Source of the DNA: Membranipora membranacea
Taxonomy: Eukaryota > Bryozoa > Gymnolaemata > Cheilostomatida > Membraniporidae
NCBI GenBank assembly: GCA_914767715.1
Contig: OU612070.1
Location: 26,524,025-26,588,024, forward strand
Length of the DNA stretch: 64,000 nucleotides
Direction: 5' to 3'
The notes beneath the pieces are model-generated. The model ran no database searches, had not been told where the DNA came from, and saw only the letters and a list, made by a program, of their open reading frames with translations. The position numbers and the translations under genes were made by a program. Positions 1-11,600 of this stretch are shown here, piece after piece (positions within the stretch are counted from its first letter, which is position 1; every line of letters begins with the position of its first letter).

Positions 1-210
1 AGGTTACGACATGTATATGTATAGGTTGTTAGGTATATGAGTGAGTGTCGTCGTGTTGGACATTTGGGTGTGAAAAGTTATCTGTAAAATTTCCTTATAA
101 ATAACCAAAATTGGACAATACCAACAAGTTGCATGAGTGATTATTAGAAGAAAGGATAGACTTTCTATACTGTTGCAACAGGAAAAACAACAGTTATTTT
201 TTTAAAACAG

Positions 211-466
211 GCTGAGATGTGATGATTCAGTATATAAAGTCAGTGGAGCGTCATTCAAGGGTTTTCGCACCCTTGAAAATTCTGAACGCTATGTAAACCA
301 CGCAGGAGTTCAATGTACCTGGATAGATTTGGAACAAGAATACGTAGATGCATTGCTCGATCTTGAAAGTAGAAAATCAAGAAGTAGATCACCATTGAAG
401 GGGATCACCCATAATAAACTTGATCTTGGTAATAGTTCTTCAGACACTGGTATCCTTACAGCTTAA
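211..466 (+). CDS. 3' terminal exon of a gene entering from the left
   Basis: An open frame of 84 residues follows a good acceptor (pyrimidine tract ending aaaacag at 201-210) and ends at TAA 464-466. It has no suitable ATG, so it reads as the last exon of a gene whose 5' part lies to the left. The stretch VSGASFKGFRTLENSERYV resembles the second half of the RNase H1 N-terminal hybrid-binding (viroplasmin-like) module, where a GA-x-(F/Y)-K-x-F-x-T motif is typical; the tail is Ser/Arg-rich. The stop codon lies at the edge of the foldback element at 465-618, so the original C-terminus may have been changed. The exon call is fair; the family call is weak. Confidence 0.35.
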
Positions 467-618
467 GTGTTAAAACTGTGACGGGATAGCTGGTAGAGGC
501 ATTCCATTATCAACCACTTTCCCCAATAACACTTAATGGGCATGTTCATAAACTATGGGTAAGGAAAGTGGTTGATAATGCAATGCCTCCAACAGCCCAT
601 CAGTTTAAGTGCTTAAAC
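465..618. mobile_element. Foldback (hairpin) MITE-like element
   Basis: Two arms of about 56 bp (465-522 and 563-618) are inverted copies of each other around a ~40-bp loop. Both contain the block attatcaaccactttcc with gaggcatt next to it, and both end in a ttaagtg/cacttaa-type terminus. I see no transposase or clear target-site duplication. It is most simply a non-autonomous foldback transposon. Confidence 0.6.
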
Positions 619-1044
619 TAAAAGCTAACCAAATAATGATAGTTATTATAGGCATTATCATTTGTTCGACACAGGAATAGATGCATTCATGAGGACAGTG
701 CAGCCAGATACGAGCCATTGACTTGATGAGAGGCATGTTTGCAAGGGGTTCCAATAAGGAGGTAGGATTGTAGATCAATATGAATGACTTTCATTAATTA
801 TAACAATTATTATAATTATTAACTATAAAAACTGCATCAATGATCTGTTTGTCTGTGATAAGATTCAGAGGGACTAGGTATCCCATGCATGTATCCATAA
901 TGATTTGACTTGTAAGAGAATCAGTTGCCCTTTGATGGTCATATCATAAAAATCTGAAAAAATGAAACAATCTCCTTATACACATGCTTATGATTTCCTT
1001 TGAGAAAGCCGAAACTGCCACTAGGATACAATCATATAATACTA
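619..1044. other. Intergenic, nothing recognised
   Basis: No open frame, RNA gene or clear repeat was recognised. A short AT-rich stretch (taattataacaattattataatt) sits near 796-820. Confidence 0.5.
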
Positions 1045-1297
1045 TAATAACTCTCTGCGACCCATTCTTGTATACTCCATCATAATCTGGTCTCCCTAGC
1101 AAGACAAAATATTGAAATTTCTAGAAACCATTAACAGGAAGGCCATTCGCTTGTGCTTCAGAACCCCAGAATACAATATCAAATCAGATATTATGATTTA
1201 CCAAGATTGGAAATCACCAAAGATTCGCAAGGAGTCTACAGCTTTGAGAATGTATCATCGTATCACCAATGGGAAAGCAGCGGTTGATGGAGAATGA
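1045..1297 (+). pseudogene. LINE reverse-transcriptase C-terminal relic
   Basis: One frame reads SLRPILVYSIIIWSP, a TAG stop at 1097-1099, then QDKILKFLETINRKAIRLCF and on to TGA at 1297. This matches the tail of non-LTR (Jockey/CR1/L2-like) ORF2, where a LxPxLxYxxxxW block is followed by a linker and LExxQRxAxR. The fragment is 5'-truncated, has the in-frame stop and has no catalytic YxDD region, so it is dead. Confidence 0.6.
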
Positions 1298-2650
1298 TTA
1301 ATGCTCAATAAATCCAATTCCCGTGACACTAGATCAGGTGGTATAAAATCCATGATTAACACTAATTTAAAATGTTTCTCGTTTAGGCACCGTATTCATA
1401 AGATGTTAAATCATGTTTAAATCTAGGGTTCTCATTGTAGATATGATATATAATTTATCAGGCATATCCAACCATAGTAATATATTTTAACATCATCACC
1501 TACACCTCTATTCTAGTTGTCAGGTTGCCCAAAACGATTGCTCAACATTATTTTTGTTACACTTCACATATATTCAATACCCTAAATGGTAAACCACTTA
1601 GTCATAGATTGATTGAGAACCGTAAATGCCTGTCAAATTGAACTCCCAGTAGTCTTGAGGAGGGGCATTCCCTTAATTCAGAATTTTCATGATCTTAGGT
1701 ACAGTAAGTTATTTCTGAACAGTAAACGTTATTGTACATGATTTGCTGATAATGAGAGACAAGTCATTATTTTGACAGAACTCTTGCGCATAGGCTGCTG
1801 ATTCCTGTAACTGGTCAACAAGGAGGGATGTTACTCAATTGTAATTGAGGGATTTACAAAGCTTTTGTATAGGAACTTCAACTCATGGTAATTATAACTT
1901 TTCATAACAAAGCCACACAGTTGAAATTATGAATCTATTCAAAAAGTTTTTACATGCATGCAGGCAGGCAACAGAAGGAGGATTATGCGACCCTAACCTT
2001 GTGATATAGCACTTGATATGGTAATTTGAAAAGTCATTGTTCGATTGGACAAACATAGCATGCACCAATTCCAAGCTTAAATTTTGGAATTATATGAACA
2101 TTCGAATGCATATCATTTTATCTACTCCTTATAATCAAGGAGATAGGAAGAGTGCTTGATTAAACCGACGAACTAGCTTGGAAACCAACATCTATATATT
2201 TTAATCTCTATGGCAGCTATTCATAAGCACTTACATCATATTTTATTCGGCTAGCATTTGATGGAAATCTGAATTTTAGTGTTTACTGATAGGGAATATG
2301 ATGTGTATATCATTCTCTTTGCTCATTTCTATCCACATGTATATTTTGCCTCCTGATTGCCACAGATGAGGCTGCATTAAGATGATGCGTAAAATGAATA
2401 TACCGATCTCTTTTTTGGCTGGACTCAAGAAGATGCCCTGCTAAAGCTAAAGAGGTACGAGGACAAAGGGCAATAATGACGAGGTATTGGATTTAGCAAC
2501 TACAATGCTAGCAAGCGCTATCAGCCTTGTTATAATATTATACACAGCCATGCATTCACTAATCTCGTTGTAATCAAGCATTTCTATCATCAGACTGTTG
2601 ACAACTTAAAGGAAATACACATTCTGTTGGACCACCAGCACTATGATGCA
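1298..2650. other. Intergenic, no gene recognised
   Basis: AT-rich sequence with only short, non-conserved frames. It may include more decayed LINE 3' sequence immediately after 1297, but I cannot support that. Confidence 0.4.
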
Positions 2651-2701
2651 CTATGATTAAGCACGAAACCTTAATTTATATAATTTTCTCTGATCTTTCA
2701 G

Positions 2702-2913
2702 AGGTCGAACACGAAAAAGCATTTGCCTATGCATTAGAACATATTCCCACTGAATCCTCAATGCCTCCTGGCTATCACTCTGCTTCTCATTTGACTGACA
2801 ACCTGCAGCCTGCAACAGAGAGCATCAGGCGGTCTCTAGACAAAGATTGGCTTTCCTGCATAGGCCATTATAATATAGCAGAGGTTGCCTACCAAGTCAT
2901 TTCCTTTGAGTAG
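2702..2913 (+). CDS. Possible orphan exon, unknown protein
   Basis: An open frame starts just after a consensus acceptor (tgatctttcag ending at 2701), runs about 70 residues without a stop and ends at TAG 2911-2913. The predicted product is acidic and soluble, with no signal peptide, membrane segment or known motif. No matching upstream exon was found. It could be a terminal exon, part of the transposase-like relic at 3236-3739, or chance. Confidence 0.2.
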
Positions 2914-3235
2914 TTCATCACCACTCATGACAAGCACCAAAGCACAATCAGCAGCCCAAAAATTGAGACTGAATGACTAAGTATTATTTAGCATCAAAAA
3001 CACATTCTATTCAATGTTGTATCAGTTTTAGTTCTAAATTGCTGAAAAATACACTTGTCTCAAGTAACCATCCACCCATGGTAACACCAATTAACTAACC
3101 AAGCAAAGTGCTCAGAGATAGTGTCGCAGCTATCTCTCATGATTTGACCCACGATAGCTGTGCTATCGCTCACTTTGTGAAAATACTTCTAACTCATGTT
3201 TACATTCACTACACTGACTGTGATACCAACATGTA

Positions 3236-3739
3236 TGGTCTGATGGCTGCAGCAGTCAGTACAAATCTAAGCATCCGTTCATCAATCTGTCCACAAACTG
3301 TAACACCAAATACAATATTAATGGGACTTCTATGGTTCATGACACGGCAAAAGTTGCTCTGATGGCGAAACTGGTGTTATCAAAACCTTTCTCCACCCAG
3401 AGGTAAAAGGATCAGATGTAGTGCTAGACAATGCTATAGATGTCTATCGCCATCTGTGCCGGTCTGACATTGGCGTCGTGTCAGGTGCTAGTCATCGTCA
3501 TTTCTATTTTGTGGCGAAGGAAACAATCTTCGGGGCACATTGCCACAGCTCAAGACCCTGCCTCGAACTCGAGATTGCATCAAATCATGGCAGGAACTAA
3601 AGATGGAATGGTAACATTCTGTCCATTCTTCTGCTATTGTGATGACGGAGACAAGTGTGGACACAAGTACATCTCTTGGAAGTCCAATCAGTTTACAGGC
3701 ACCTTAGAAATTAATGAGCGCTTTACATGGCTGTGTTGA
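3236..3739 (+). pseudogene. Decayed transposase-like gene (SDGC...QxKSK family)
   Basis: Three frames together resemble a transposon-encoded protein family seen repeatedly in invertebrate genomes. From 3236 the frame reads WSDGCSSQYKSKHPFINLS, the 'WSDGCxxQFKSK' motif. From about 3400 a second frame gives VLDNAIDVYRHLC. From about 3600 a third gives FCYCDDGDKCGHKYISW, matching the family's Cys-rich tail. Frame changes and stops show it is inactive. Family recognition is from memory of the motifs; no superfamily is assigned. Confidence 0.5.
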
Positions 3740-3952
3740 GTTGAGATAAGTATTGTTGTGATCTTAGCTTTTACTTAGGACGGTGACAGCAGATGTTTGA
3801 TTGCATTGCATGCACCCAACGCTTAACGATTGACCATTAACTCTCTTCTTATTTCCTATCTTATCTAACCAGCATCAAGTTACCCGGAATATTTGTATAC
3901 GATTGGTTCAAGTTGTTGCAATAGTCATATTGAAATTGATTTTGTCATTTGC

Positions 3953-4246
3953 AGTTGCGAGATCTTTTGATGCTGAAGAAAGTGGCCCTGCTAGCGAGGA
4001 TGAGGACGGGAGAAGTGAGCTAACCAATAGTGAGTTATTTAAATACCAAATTCGGATAATTATGTTGTCATTGATATATCATCGCAAAATCATTCTTCCA
4101 GGTTCCAGTGGCGGTCTGGAGAATGCCTATAAGGGGAAGAGACAGGTGATGGTGATCATATAGATGAGAAAGAGAAGAGCAAGGTTATGGTGGAAGAGGC
4201 AGGTGAAAGTGAACATGAAGCGAATCGTGATATGGATCGATTTCAG
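3953..4246 (+). pseudogene. Acidic coding fragments, unknown
   Basis: After an acceptor-like tttgcag (ending 3952) a frame reads SFDAEESGPASEDEDGRSEL. After a second acceptor near 4100 another frame reads DEKEKSKVMVEEAGESE, ending at a donor-like gtatgt near 4247. The acidic composition suggests eroded exons. A third acceptor near 4361 leads into a short frame cut by the MITE at 4435. No family was recognised. Confidence 0.2.
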
Positions 4247-4434
4247 GTATGTGTAGCAAATAATGGTATTTTTGATCCCATGAGTTTGCTAAAGATAAAT
4301 GTGATGCTTTCACAATATTGATATTCGCTAACTGTATCACATTTTTTTTATAACTTCATAGATGACAATTCCATCTGTTCTTCCAAGCTTGAGGATAAAG
4401 GAAAAAGTGAAGTGTTGTGATTTAGATATGGATA

Positions 4435-5080
4435 CCGTAAGGTCGCGTATTGTAACCACGCGGATTGTTGGTGAACAGGCCTGGATTAATTTAGGAAACA
4501 AAACGCAGATTTTAGCCATGTCACACCAGCAAGCCCACTGTCATTGAACCACAATATTTAGCCGCCCAGGCAATATAATGATCAAGAAATGTGCACATTA
4601 TATGTAACATGCTAATGCCCTCACACCACACTACACAGACCTGACCACAGCCCACAGCTGTGCTACTAACTTCTTCAAAACAAAAGATTATGATACTTTT
4701 CTGTCTGCCATTATAATAAGAAGTTGCATCGACTGGTGGGGGAAGAAGAATGCTGATTGGTTAACTATTTGACTGATCGCCTCTAATTGGATGATAATTT
4801 TTATGTAGTTGTAACGAGGCAAACAACTGCTTGAGGTCAAGGTCAACACATTGAGCTCAACAATTTTATGTCTCGTCTGACGTCGGACATTGTTAATAAA
4901 AATAAGAGATATACAGTCGCTGATAGCTTGTTACAACTGAGTTAGTATGTATGTTCACTCATTAGCCACCTGCCTATAGAATTTGGAAACAGTGCCCTTA
5001 TTATAACCGCGGTATGCTTGACTAAGTTTTAACCACTCATGGACTCATTAACCAAGCGGCTACAATACGCGACCTTACGG
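4435..5080. mobile_element. Tc1/mariner-type MITE, 646 bp
   Basis: The termini are perfect 20-bp inverted repeats: ccgtaaggtcgcgtattgta at 4435-4454 and its reverse complement at 5061-5080. Each end is flanked by TA (4433-4434 and 5081-5082), the target-site duplication of Tc1/mariner elements. The interior has no transposase-like frame, so this is a non-autonomous element. The perfect termini suggest recent movement compared with the relics around it. Confidence 0.75.
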
Positions 5081-6970
5081 TAGTAGGGATGTTGAATGGC
5101 CATCTGACACATCGAAAACTACATTGCATGTATGTAGTTTTGAAAAATGGGTCTAACTTGGAGTTATGCTTTCACAGTTCTATTATGCAAGTGTCAAAGA
5201 TGGGATTATAATTGCAAGGACCTGCAAAGTCAACAAACCATTGTCAATTACATGTATGTACAGGTAATGTGGAATAGGAATATGGAATATGCTCACGACT
5301 AAAATTGATAGCTAAAGATAATTGAGCAGATTATGAAGAAGTATAAAAAGGAAGGTGGTATGGTACAGCACATGTGTGATATGCTGAATGCAAGGATCGA
5401 TGAGACTCAGATACAATCATGGTCCATAATTTTCCTATAGCCTATGACTGCATGTAATAATAAATATAACACATATAAATAATACCATTCAGACAACGGT
5501 ACGGTGCTGTAGAGGACAGGCATAACATCTTAAATATGGATGGCTATCGGTGCGCAACAAGCACTTCCAGGTCCATCAACATGACAACAATGAAAAAAAT
5601 GTATATATCACAACCCCGACAACTACTGATTGCCAACTGTGCCTCTACTGCACCGACAGCTTGGCCACCGTTGGGCGCGTTGGCCAGACTCACCACCACA
5701 TCACCCGACTCCTCCACTTCCAAAGCACGCTAAAAAGAGCGTCCGCTACCCACAAAACACCACAAAACAAACAAAAAATCTTCAGGCAAATCAAGCTAAA
5801 ATAATAAACCAGCTAAATGTAGACATCGGCCTATGATCAATTAACCCATCACCTCAGCCGACCCGCATTGAGCAGCCACTGACCTGCATGGCTGAAACGT
5901 CTGACCAAACCAACAAGAAATCCTCACATGTGTTTGCCTCACCTTTCCATTTGTCCCAGTATTCATTTCAAAGCAATACACCAAGGACAAGTAATATGAA
6001 TTTCCACATCTTCAAGGACTACCCTCTGGTAGCTTGGAAAAATCAATCATATGCGCACACCGTGAAAAAGATGCCTTTACTTATTTTATTTATTAAAAGC
6101 TGCAAAATTAGTAATGTCAATATTACAGGCACTACAGGTTTTTATCCCTGAACTCTTATACCTATCCATATTCATTAATTTGCAGTGATGCATAATCCAT
6201 GTTTATTTACAAATTAGATGCAGTAATTTTCATTGGCAATGGATTGTTGCATGTACAGTAGACAATTAATTCCTTAATTACTGAATCAAACAATTAAAAT
6301 TAGCAAGAGTCGATGGTGCTTCTGACAGCCAAAATTTGGTTTCATTGTTTCATTTGTGATAATCCAAATAAATCTGAATGCGATAAACATGACTGAGCTA
6401 AAAACAATGCAACCAGAGTTTACCATGTAAATTTTATGAATTCGCACAAGAAATAAGCCTCATTAAATTTCGACATATTTAATGTCAATACACGGTGTTG
6501 ATAGGAGTGTATTTCATTGAAGGAACTTTGTTATTAAACATTTGTAGCAGGGCTTATGTTTGACAAAACCTGCATATTGCCATGTCAGAAGAAGATTTGG
6601 TGCTTCTCTTAATCATCATGTTTTCTACTCCCAAAATGAGTTGCCATATTCTCGCTGGGCGAACATTGAAAAACTGAACTTAGATTGGTACATAATTAAA
6701 ACCCAAACCTAGTGGAAGGCCTATCTGGATATCCTGATGTACTGACTCAGAGGAGGTCGTACTCTAACCTGACTCTAACCCAAATTACCAGTTCTTTTCA
6801 ACATAAGCACCACTTCAGAACCTCGCTGACTCTGTGAGATATCTTAATCTGGATGGTTATGATTAATTCTGTATTTTCATATCGAAGTTTTTCCATCAAC
6901 ATTGTATACAAATTAACCACAACGGAGACAAGAGACTGGTCACGGTTGATTAACATACGGTAATTATTTT
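5081..6970. other. Intergenic, no gene recognised
   Basis: From 5540 to 5830 there is a GC-richer, Thr/His-rich overlapping pair of open frames with no recognisable domain or start context. The remainder is AT-rich with nothing recognised. Confidence 0.35.
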
Positions 6971-6974
6971 CATG

Positions 6975-8227
6975 TTGTGAAGTGTGAGATAGCCAATGCT
7001 GAAAAAGAGACGGCGAAAAAGAGTAATCGACTGCCGTGCCCGGAATGTGGGAAGTCTTATGCCAGTTTCCAGACTCTAGAAAGACATCAAATAACTGCGC
7101 ATAATCCGGTACTGCGTATGACATGTAAGCTAATTCCTCAGTTTTCCATTTACTCTCTTGTAACAACAAAAACAAGAAAATCTATCTGAGTGGTGATTTG
7201 CCTAATATTTATCATGTTGGTATCCAAGATGCTATTTTCTTAATTTGCTCATTGTTATCATTCCTATTGTCAATGCCAAAACCGCCCGCAAACTTTGCGG
7301 TTAACCCTGTGTGATGCATTTTCATGATTAAGATCTAGTTCCACCTGAAGACGTGTGTGAGACACTGGTTCAAGAAGCGATTGAGAAGCTCGAGACTGAA
7401 TTGTGCAAGATCACAAGAAGGGAGAAATCGACATATATAATCAATGACCTGAAGAAGTGGTGTTCGACGGCAAAGTCTGAAGTGATCAAACTTATTTCTT
7501 TTATGATCAAGCTGCTGCCCTCAAAAGAGGGATTCCATGACCTTACATCAAAACATTTTGAATTCACTCTGTCATCATCCTCATTCAACTATTTACTGCC
7601 CGATTTGTTCACTGTGATTATTCAATATTATCAAATCAGCATTTTGTGCCTTCCGAAGTGATTCCTAATATCGACAATATTCAATATATTGGTGGCTTCT
7701 TCGTTAGAAAGCTCAGGAAGCTAAATAATCTCCCTCTCACAAGCCTCATTGAAGCGATCACCACATCATCATCATCTCTATCAGAAGCAGAGTACACTGC
7801 TCGTCAAAACCGTTGAGGCCTTAACATTATTTCTGATAATTTTTATAATTATTTATTGGTATTAGAGACGATAGCTGAGGGTGCACTTGCCAATGTAACT
7901 ACTCTTCAAAACATGAATCTGAAAGATCACGTATTCAAGGCTCTCATCTCTAACACCAGCGCTTTATCTCTTTAAGCAAGTCTGACACAAGACGTCCTAG
8001 GGGATAACTCTTCCAACCAAATGCTCACTTTCCTGGTCTACAAATTCAGTTCAATGAGATCAGATATTTATATCAAGAAAATTAATAATAAAAAAAAGGT
8101 TGATGATTCAAGGAAGGCCAGTCAGGCAAAACAAAACAAAAAAGCAGCTAAGCCATCTAGCGGACTGAGGGAATCTTTAAAATCCAAAATTCACAATTCA
8201 ACGCTCTTTAGTTTGGCAACATCGTGA
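6975..8227 (+). pseudogene. Broken C2H2 zinc-finger gene or transposon protein
   Basis: The first exon-like block (6975-7122) encodes one C2H2 finger, CPECGKSYASFQTLERH followed by QITAH (C-x2-C-x12-H-x4-H), and ends at a donor-like gtaagc. A second block begins after acceptor-like atctag (about 7339) and reads VPPEDVCETLVQEAIEKLE, continuing about 100 residues to TGA near 7661. In another frame the coding continues as NIQYIGGFFVRKLRKLNN, stops at 7815-7817, then continues to a Lys-rich tail ending 8227 with a further internal stop near 7974. Several frame changes indicate a dead gene. The YIxGFxxRKL motif is reminiscent of transposase C-terminal regions, so a transposon origin is possible. 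Confidence 0.4.
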
Positions 8228-8699
8228 ATCAATATTTGTTATCAAATTAGGAACCTAGGGCGTATTGTGAAAGATTTGCTACAAGAGATAAAGTATACCC
8301 ATTCCATTTTGAATTTTTGAACTAATACAGTAATGGTTGATGCAATGTATTGCATGCTTTCGGGCTTGTGTAAAATAGAAAAATACATCCAGTATTAAAA
8401 TGTAAGTGGCGTTTAAATAATTGCTTTTGAGTACCCTATAACTGTACAAAACATGGTAACTGTAATTTTATCGGTCTAGTGATATAGCTAAAACTTTGAA
8501 TGCAAGTATGTTGCAAGTGTTTTGTGTTTATAAAAACTTAAAATAAAGCGAGTAGTAAAATGTAAAATTTTCATGAATGATGAATTTGGAACAGAGCGAA
8601 GCAGTAAAAATCAGTTGAAATGCTTGTTCATTTGTTTCTCCATAAATAGTCTGAGGTCTCAACTTTTGCTTAGTTTAATCGAGTCTTTTCTGGACTTTG
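8228..8699. other. Intergenic, nothing recognised
   Basis: AT-rich spacer between the plus-strand zinc-finger relic and the minus-strand transposase relic. No feature seen. Confidence 0.4.
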
Positions 8700-10440
8700 C
8701 TATAGTGGTATCATCGATCGCAAGAGTCTTACTGGCCAATACCCCTCCCCGACAGTTACAGATTTGGTTGGCAGTTGCATCTCTCGCAACACAGAGAATT
8801 TTTTCTCTGACCTGAGATACTCTGCTGCCGTTGGGTTGTCATTAGCCCCTTCGGCTCTTCGCTGGTGAGCGAAATGCTGCTCCACAGCATCCTGGCATAC
8901 TAGTTTTTCAGATAGGACATAATCATATCCTTTTGTCAGCAACTGTCTTGTCAGCTCCGTAAATGATTTGCCTGTTAAATGAGAATAAAACTAGTAAAGT
9001 AATGTTCTTCTTGTCTTATTCAAGAAATATTAAGTTGGAAAACTAGTCAATCTGAACACTAGTTAGAGTTAAGTTGAGCTAGTTAGTGGGTGACGCTATG
9101 TTAACTAAAACTAAATTTTTTACTATCTGAGGTGGGAGTCTATATAGAATGAAGAGGGCGTGTAAATTTTAGCTAGCTTTAAATTTAGCTAGTTCAAGCA
9201 TATGCGAAGTGGCGAATCTTTCCTTCTGCAAATACATGACATGTAAAGTCTCCTCGAGGGTATGATTTCTCAATTTAGGATTATTAGAAAATTTATCTTT
9301 TAAAATCTTTATCAATAACCTAAGGGAGATCAGTATCGTTGCTATGATTTACCCAAACGGACAAGTACAGCATTGTTTTAACTATCCTATTTTTGTCTGT
9401 CCTATTTGGGGACTTTCATGTTCAGCATCAAGAAATTACAAGCAAATAAATAATCTAGGCTGTATGACATACAATGGCAGCGGATTAATTACCTCAAATC
9501 GTTCAACGTCTAGTTTCCGAAATGGTACCTTGTTGAGGTTTCACCCATGCTCTCCTTATACTCGTTTCGGATGTTGAGAAGGTCAAATACTTTATTGAGC
9601 TTCTCTATAAACTCTATTGTCGAGCTGAGAGCCTCGTCCTTGACCTGTTTCAGACTGTCTGCTACTCTCTGACTCAACACCTGCAATGGAACATAATGGT
9701 ATATTTCGATGTTAAAATGTACCTCTGCTACAAACTGCATTCTCATTTACTGGCAACATCTTAGTATTTATTTCAATAAATTGTTGTAATATGGCACATT
9801 TTTGTATTGGGATGCGGGAAGAGTGCCTATCAGACACATTTAGATGTACCAGCAGACTGGAAATTTGATTGTAATGTATAGCAATGTATTTTTAGATTAC
9901 AGTTGCTATAAAGTAAGACATTGCATAATATATATGAAATGTATACTAACCTGTGCAGCTAGATTTACGCGCATCCTTGAGTATGAACTAAGACGAACAT
10001 GCTCAGCAGTCAATTTGTGCAGCATAGTGAAGCTTGTATTCTTTAGAATCTGCTCATATAAATTTGTTACATGACCCCATTTGATTGTCTTTCCGTGAAG
10101 CTAAAAAATAAGTGAAAATATTAAGGATTGCCAAGTCTATTCACGCTAAACATGTTAATGTTGAGGTTATGGTGTTTGCCCATTCTATGAGCGAAGTCTG
10201 AATTTCTTCTCTTTTATGAATTTGCGCTGCGTCCTGACAAGGTTTATGAGATAAGAACAGTTTATTTAGGTATTAAATGTCAAGAGGTTTGATACAAGTA
10301 ATAAACTCCAACTTACCACAAGATTCTTATTGCCATGAGAATTCTCGAAGCAGTTGCGTGAAGTTTTCAAAAGGTGAGGGACATCAGATGAGATTTGCTT
10401 TCCAAACAACATTGACTCACTTGTGAGTTGGTCAAAAGAA
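8700..10440 (-). pseudogene. P-element/THAP9-like transposase relic, four exons
   Basis: Minus-strand exons can be followed 3'-ward. Exon a (~10440-10317) contains SDVPHLLKTSRNCFENSH, matching the 'FDxPHLLKxxRN' motif of P-element/THAP9 transposases, and ends at gtaagt. Exon b (10100-9951, exactly 50 codons, good acceptor and donor) contains IKWGHVTNLYEQ and LTAEHVRLSSYSRMRVNLAAQ-type sequence (H-V/I then K/RMxVxxAAQ). Exon c (9680-9493) continues VLSQRVADSL and then needs a frame change near its end. Exon d (8971-8700) contains LSEKLVCQDAVEQHFAHQR and GANDNPTAAEYL, the family's C-terminal motif, ending at TAG. The N-terminal THAP finger is missing. The 5' end abuts the LINE relic starting at 10445. 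Confidence 0.6.
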
Positions 10441-10444
10441 CAAA

Positions 10445-11049
10445 ATGCCTTTCAACAGAACGAAATGTGAGGTGATTATGTTCAATCAAGGTGCTACACC
10501 GCTCCCTCAGTACGCTATATCTGATCACTTATCACAATGTGTTGATACCACTAAGTACCTTGGAGTCGTGCTACAATCAGATCTGAAATTCAAGAAACAT
10601 ATACGTGACGTTATGGGAAGCGCAAACAAGACTCTAGGTTGTATAAAATACACGCTACATGGAGCTCCTAAGAAGGCAAAACTACTTGCGTACACGAGCT
10701 TATGCCGCCTTAACTAGTGCAAAACAAAGCAGTGAGATTCATGAAAAATATCAAAGGCAGACATGGCGTCACAGAGGCATGTACTAGTCTTGGAATCCAG
10801 ACTCTGCAAGAGAGACATAAAGCCCATAGAATATCACTCCTGATGAGTTTTCTCTCAGACCAGAATAAACACGATACCCTATCCACTGACTATGATGAAC
10901 TTGTAAACTGTAGATCGAAGGCAGCTATGAAAACAAGGGCAGCTAAAAGAGGAGAGCCGACCTCTATCCAGGCATCGTCTGCCGTTTATCATAATAGTTT
11001 CCTGCCACGAAGCATAAGGGACCTCCGGATAGGGTCTCAACAAAATTAA
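10445..11049 (+). pseudogene. LINE reverse-transcriptase C-terminal relic
   Basis: The first frame (10445-10717) reads NRTKCEVIMFNQ, then TKYLGVVLQSDLKFKKHI and ANKTLGCIKYTL, the post-catalytic region of Jockey/CR1/L2-like ORF2 ('KCxVxxF', 'YLGVxLxxDLxWxxHI', 'ANKTLGFIKR'). The next frame (10717-11049) reads VQNKAVRFMKNIKGRHGVTEA-type sequence, then LGIQTLQERHKAHR, the terminal conserved block. The usual ~30 residues between the two blocks are deleted, with a frame change at the junction. The element is 5'-truncated and inactive. It lies 190 bp from the tRNA-like element at 11243. Confidence 0.75.
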
Positions 11050-11242
11050 CCTTGAAATGGCTACATGCCAGAATTCTGAAAATACCACTGCTCAAACAAA
11101 TGCCTCAACAAATGAGGCACTCGGCTTTTATACCTGACATTGGTAGTTTACGAGTGTTCTAAAGTAATTGAGGTAAGAATTGAGGTAAGAATACTGAACT
11201 GTTATATGATACAACCAACAAGGTACCCGGCCATAATATCAT

Positions 11243-11600
11243 GGCCAAAATGCCATTGGGACAAAATCCCATTGCTGTAATGCCATTGTCATAATGCCAT
11301 GGCCATAATGCCATAGGTGAAAACACCACTGCACAATATACCAATGCCAAAACACCAGCTGTACAAAACGCCAGTTGTGTCAAAATACCAGCGGATATAA
11401 AGCCAGATTGGACGTAATACCATTTGGGACAACATACCATATCCCAAAATACCATTGCCAAAATATATAACCAAAGGAGATCAAGCCACGTTGTATTTTC
11501 TTTTAGTCACATTGCAGCTGCGGGTTGCTCGATCAGAGTAGGGGGCGGTTCAGTTGGTTAGAGCCATCTCCTTCACTGTTCAAGTCTTGTAGTTTCTACT
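11243..11600 (+). repeat. tRNA-like/minisatellite element, left copy
   Basis: About 260 bp of degenerate short tandem repeats built on aaaatgccattgg-like units is followed by a tRNA-like segment (about 11530-11592). That segment has a box-A-like ggttcagttggttagagc and a box-B-like tgttcaagtctt. An inverted copy, about 90% identical by eye, lies at 14269-14632. The long minus-strand frames here are read-through of the minisatellite and not genes. It is probably a tRNA-derived SINE or composite element. Confidence 0.6.

Noticed and set aside
11159-11474. Minus-strand proteins rich in Trp, Met and Gly (and their plus-strand twins at 14416-14714)
   Set aside because: The frames are read-through of the atgccattgg minisatellite; their periodicity explains the composition.
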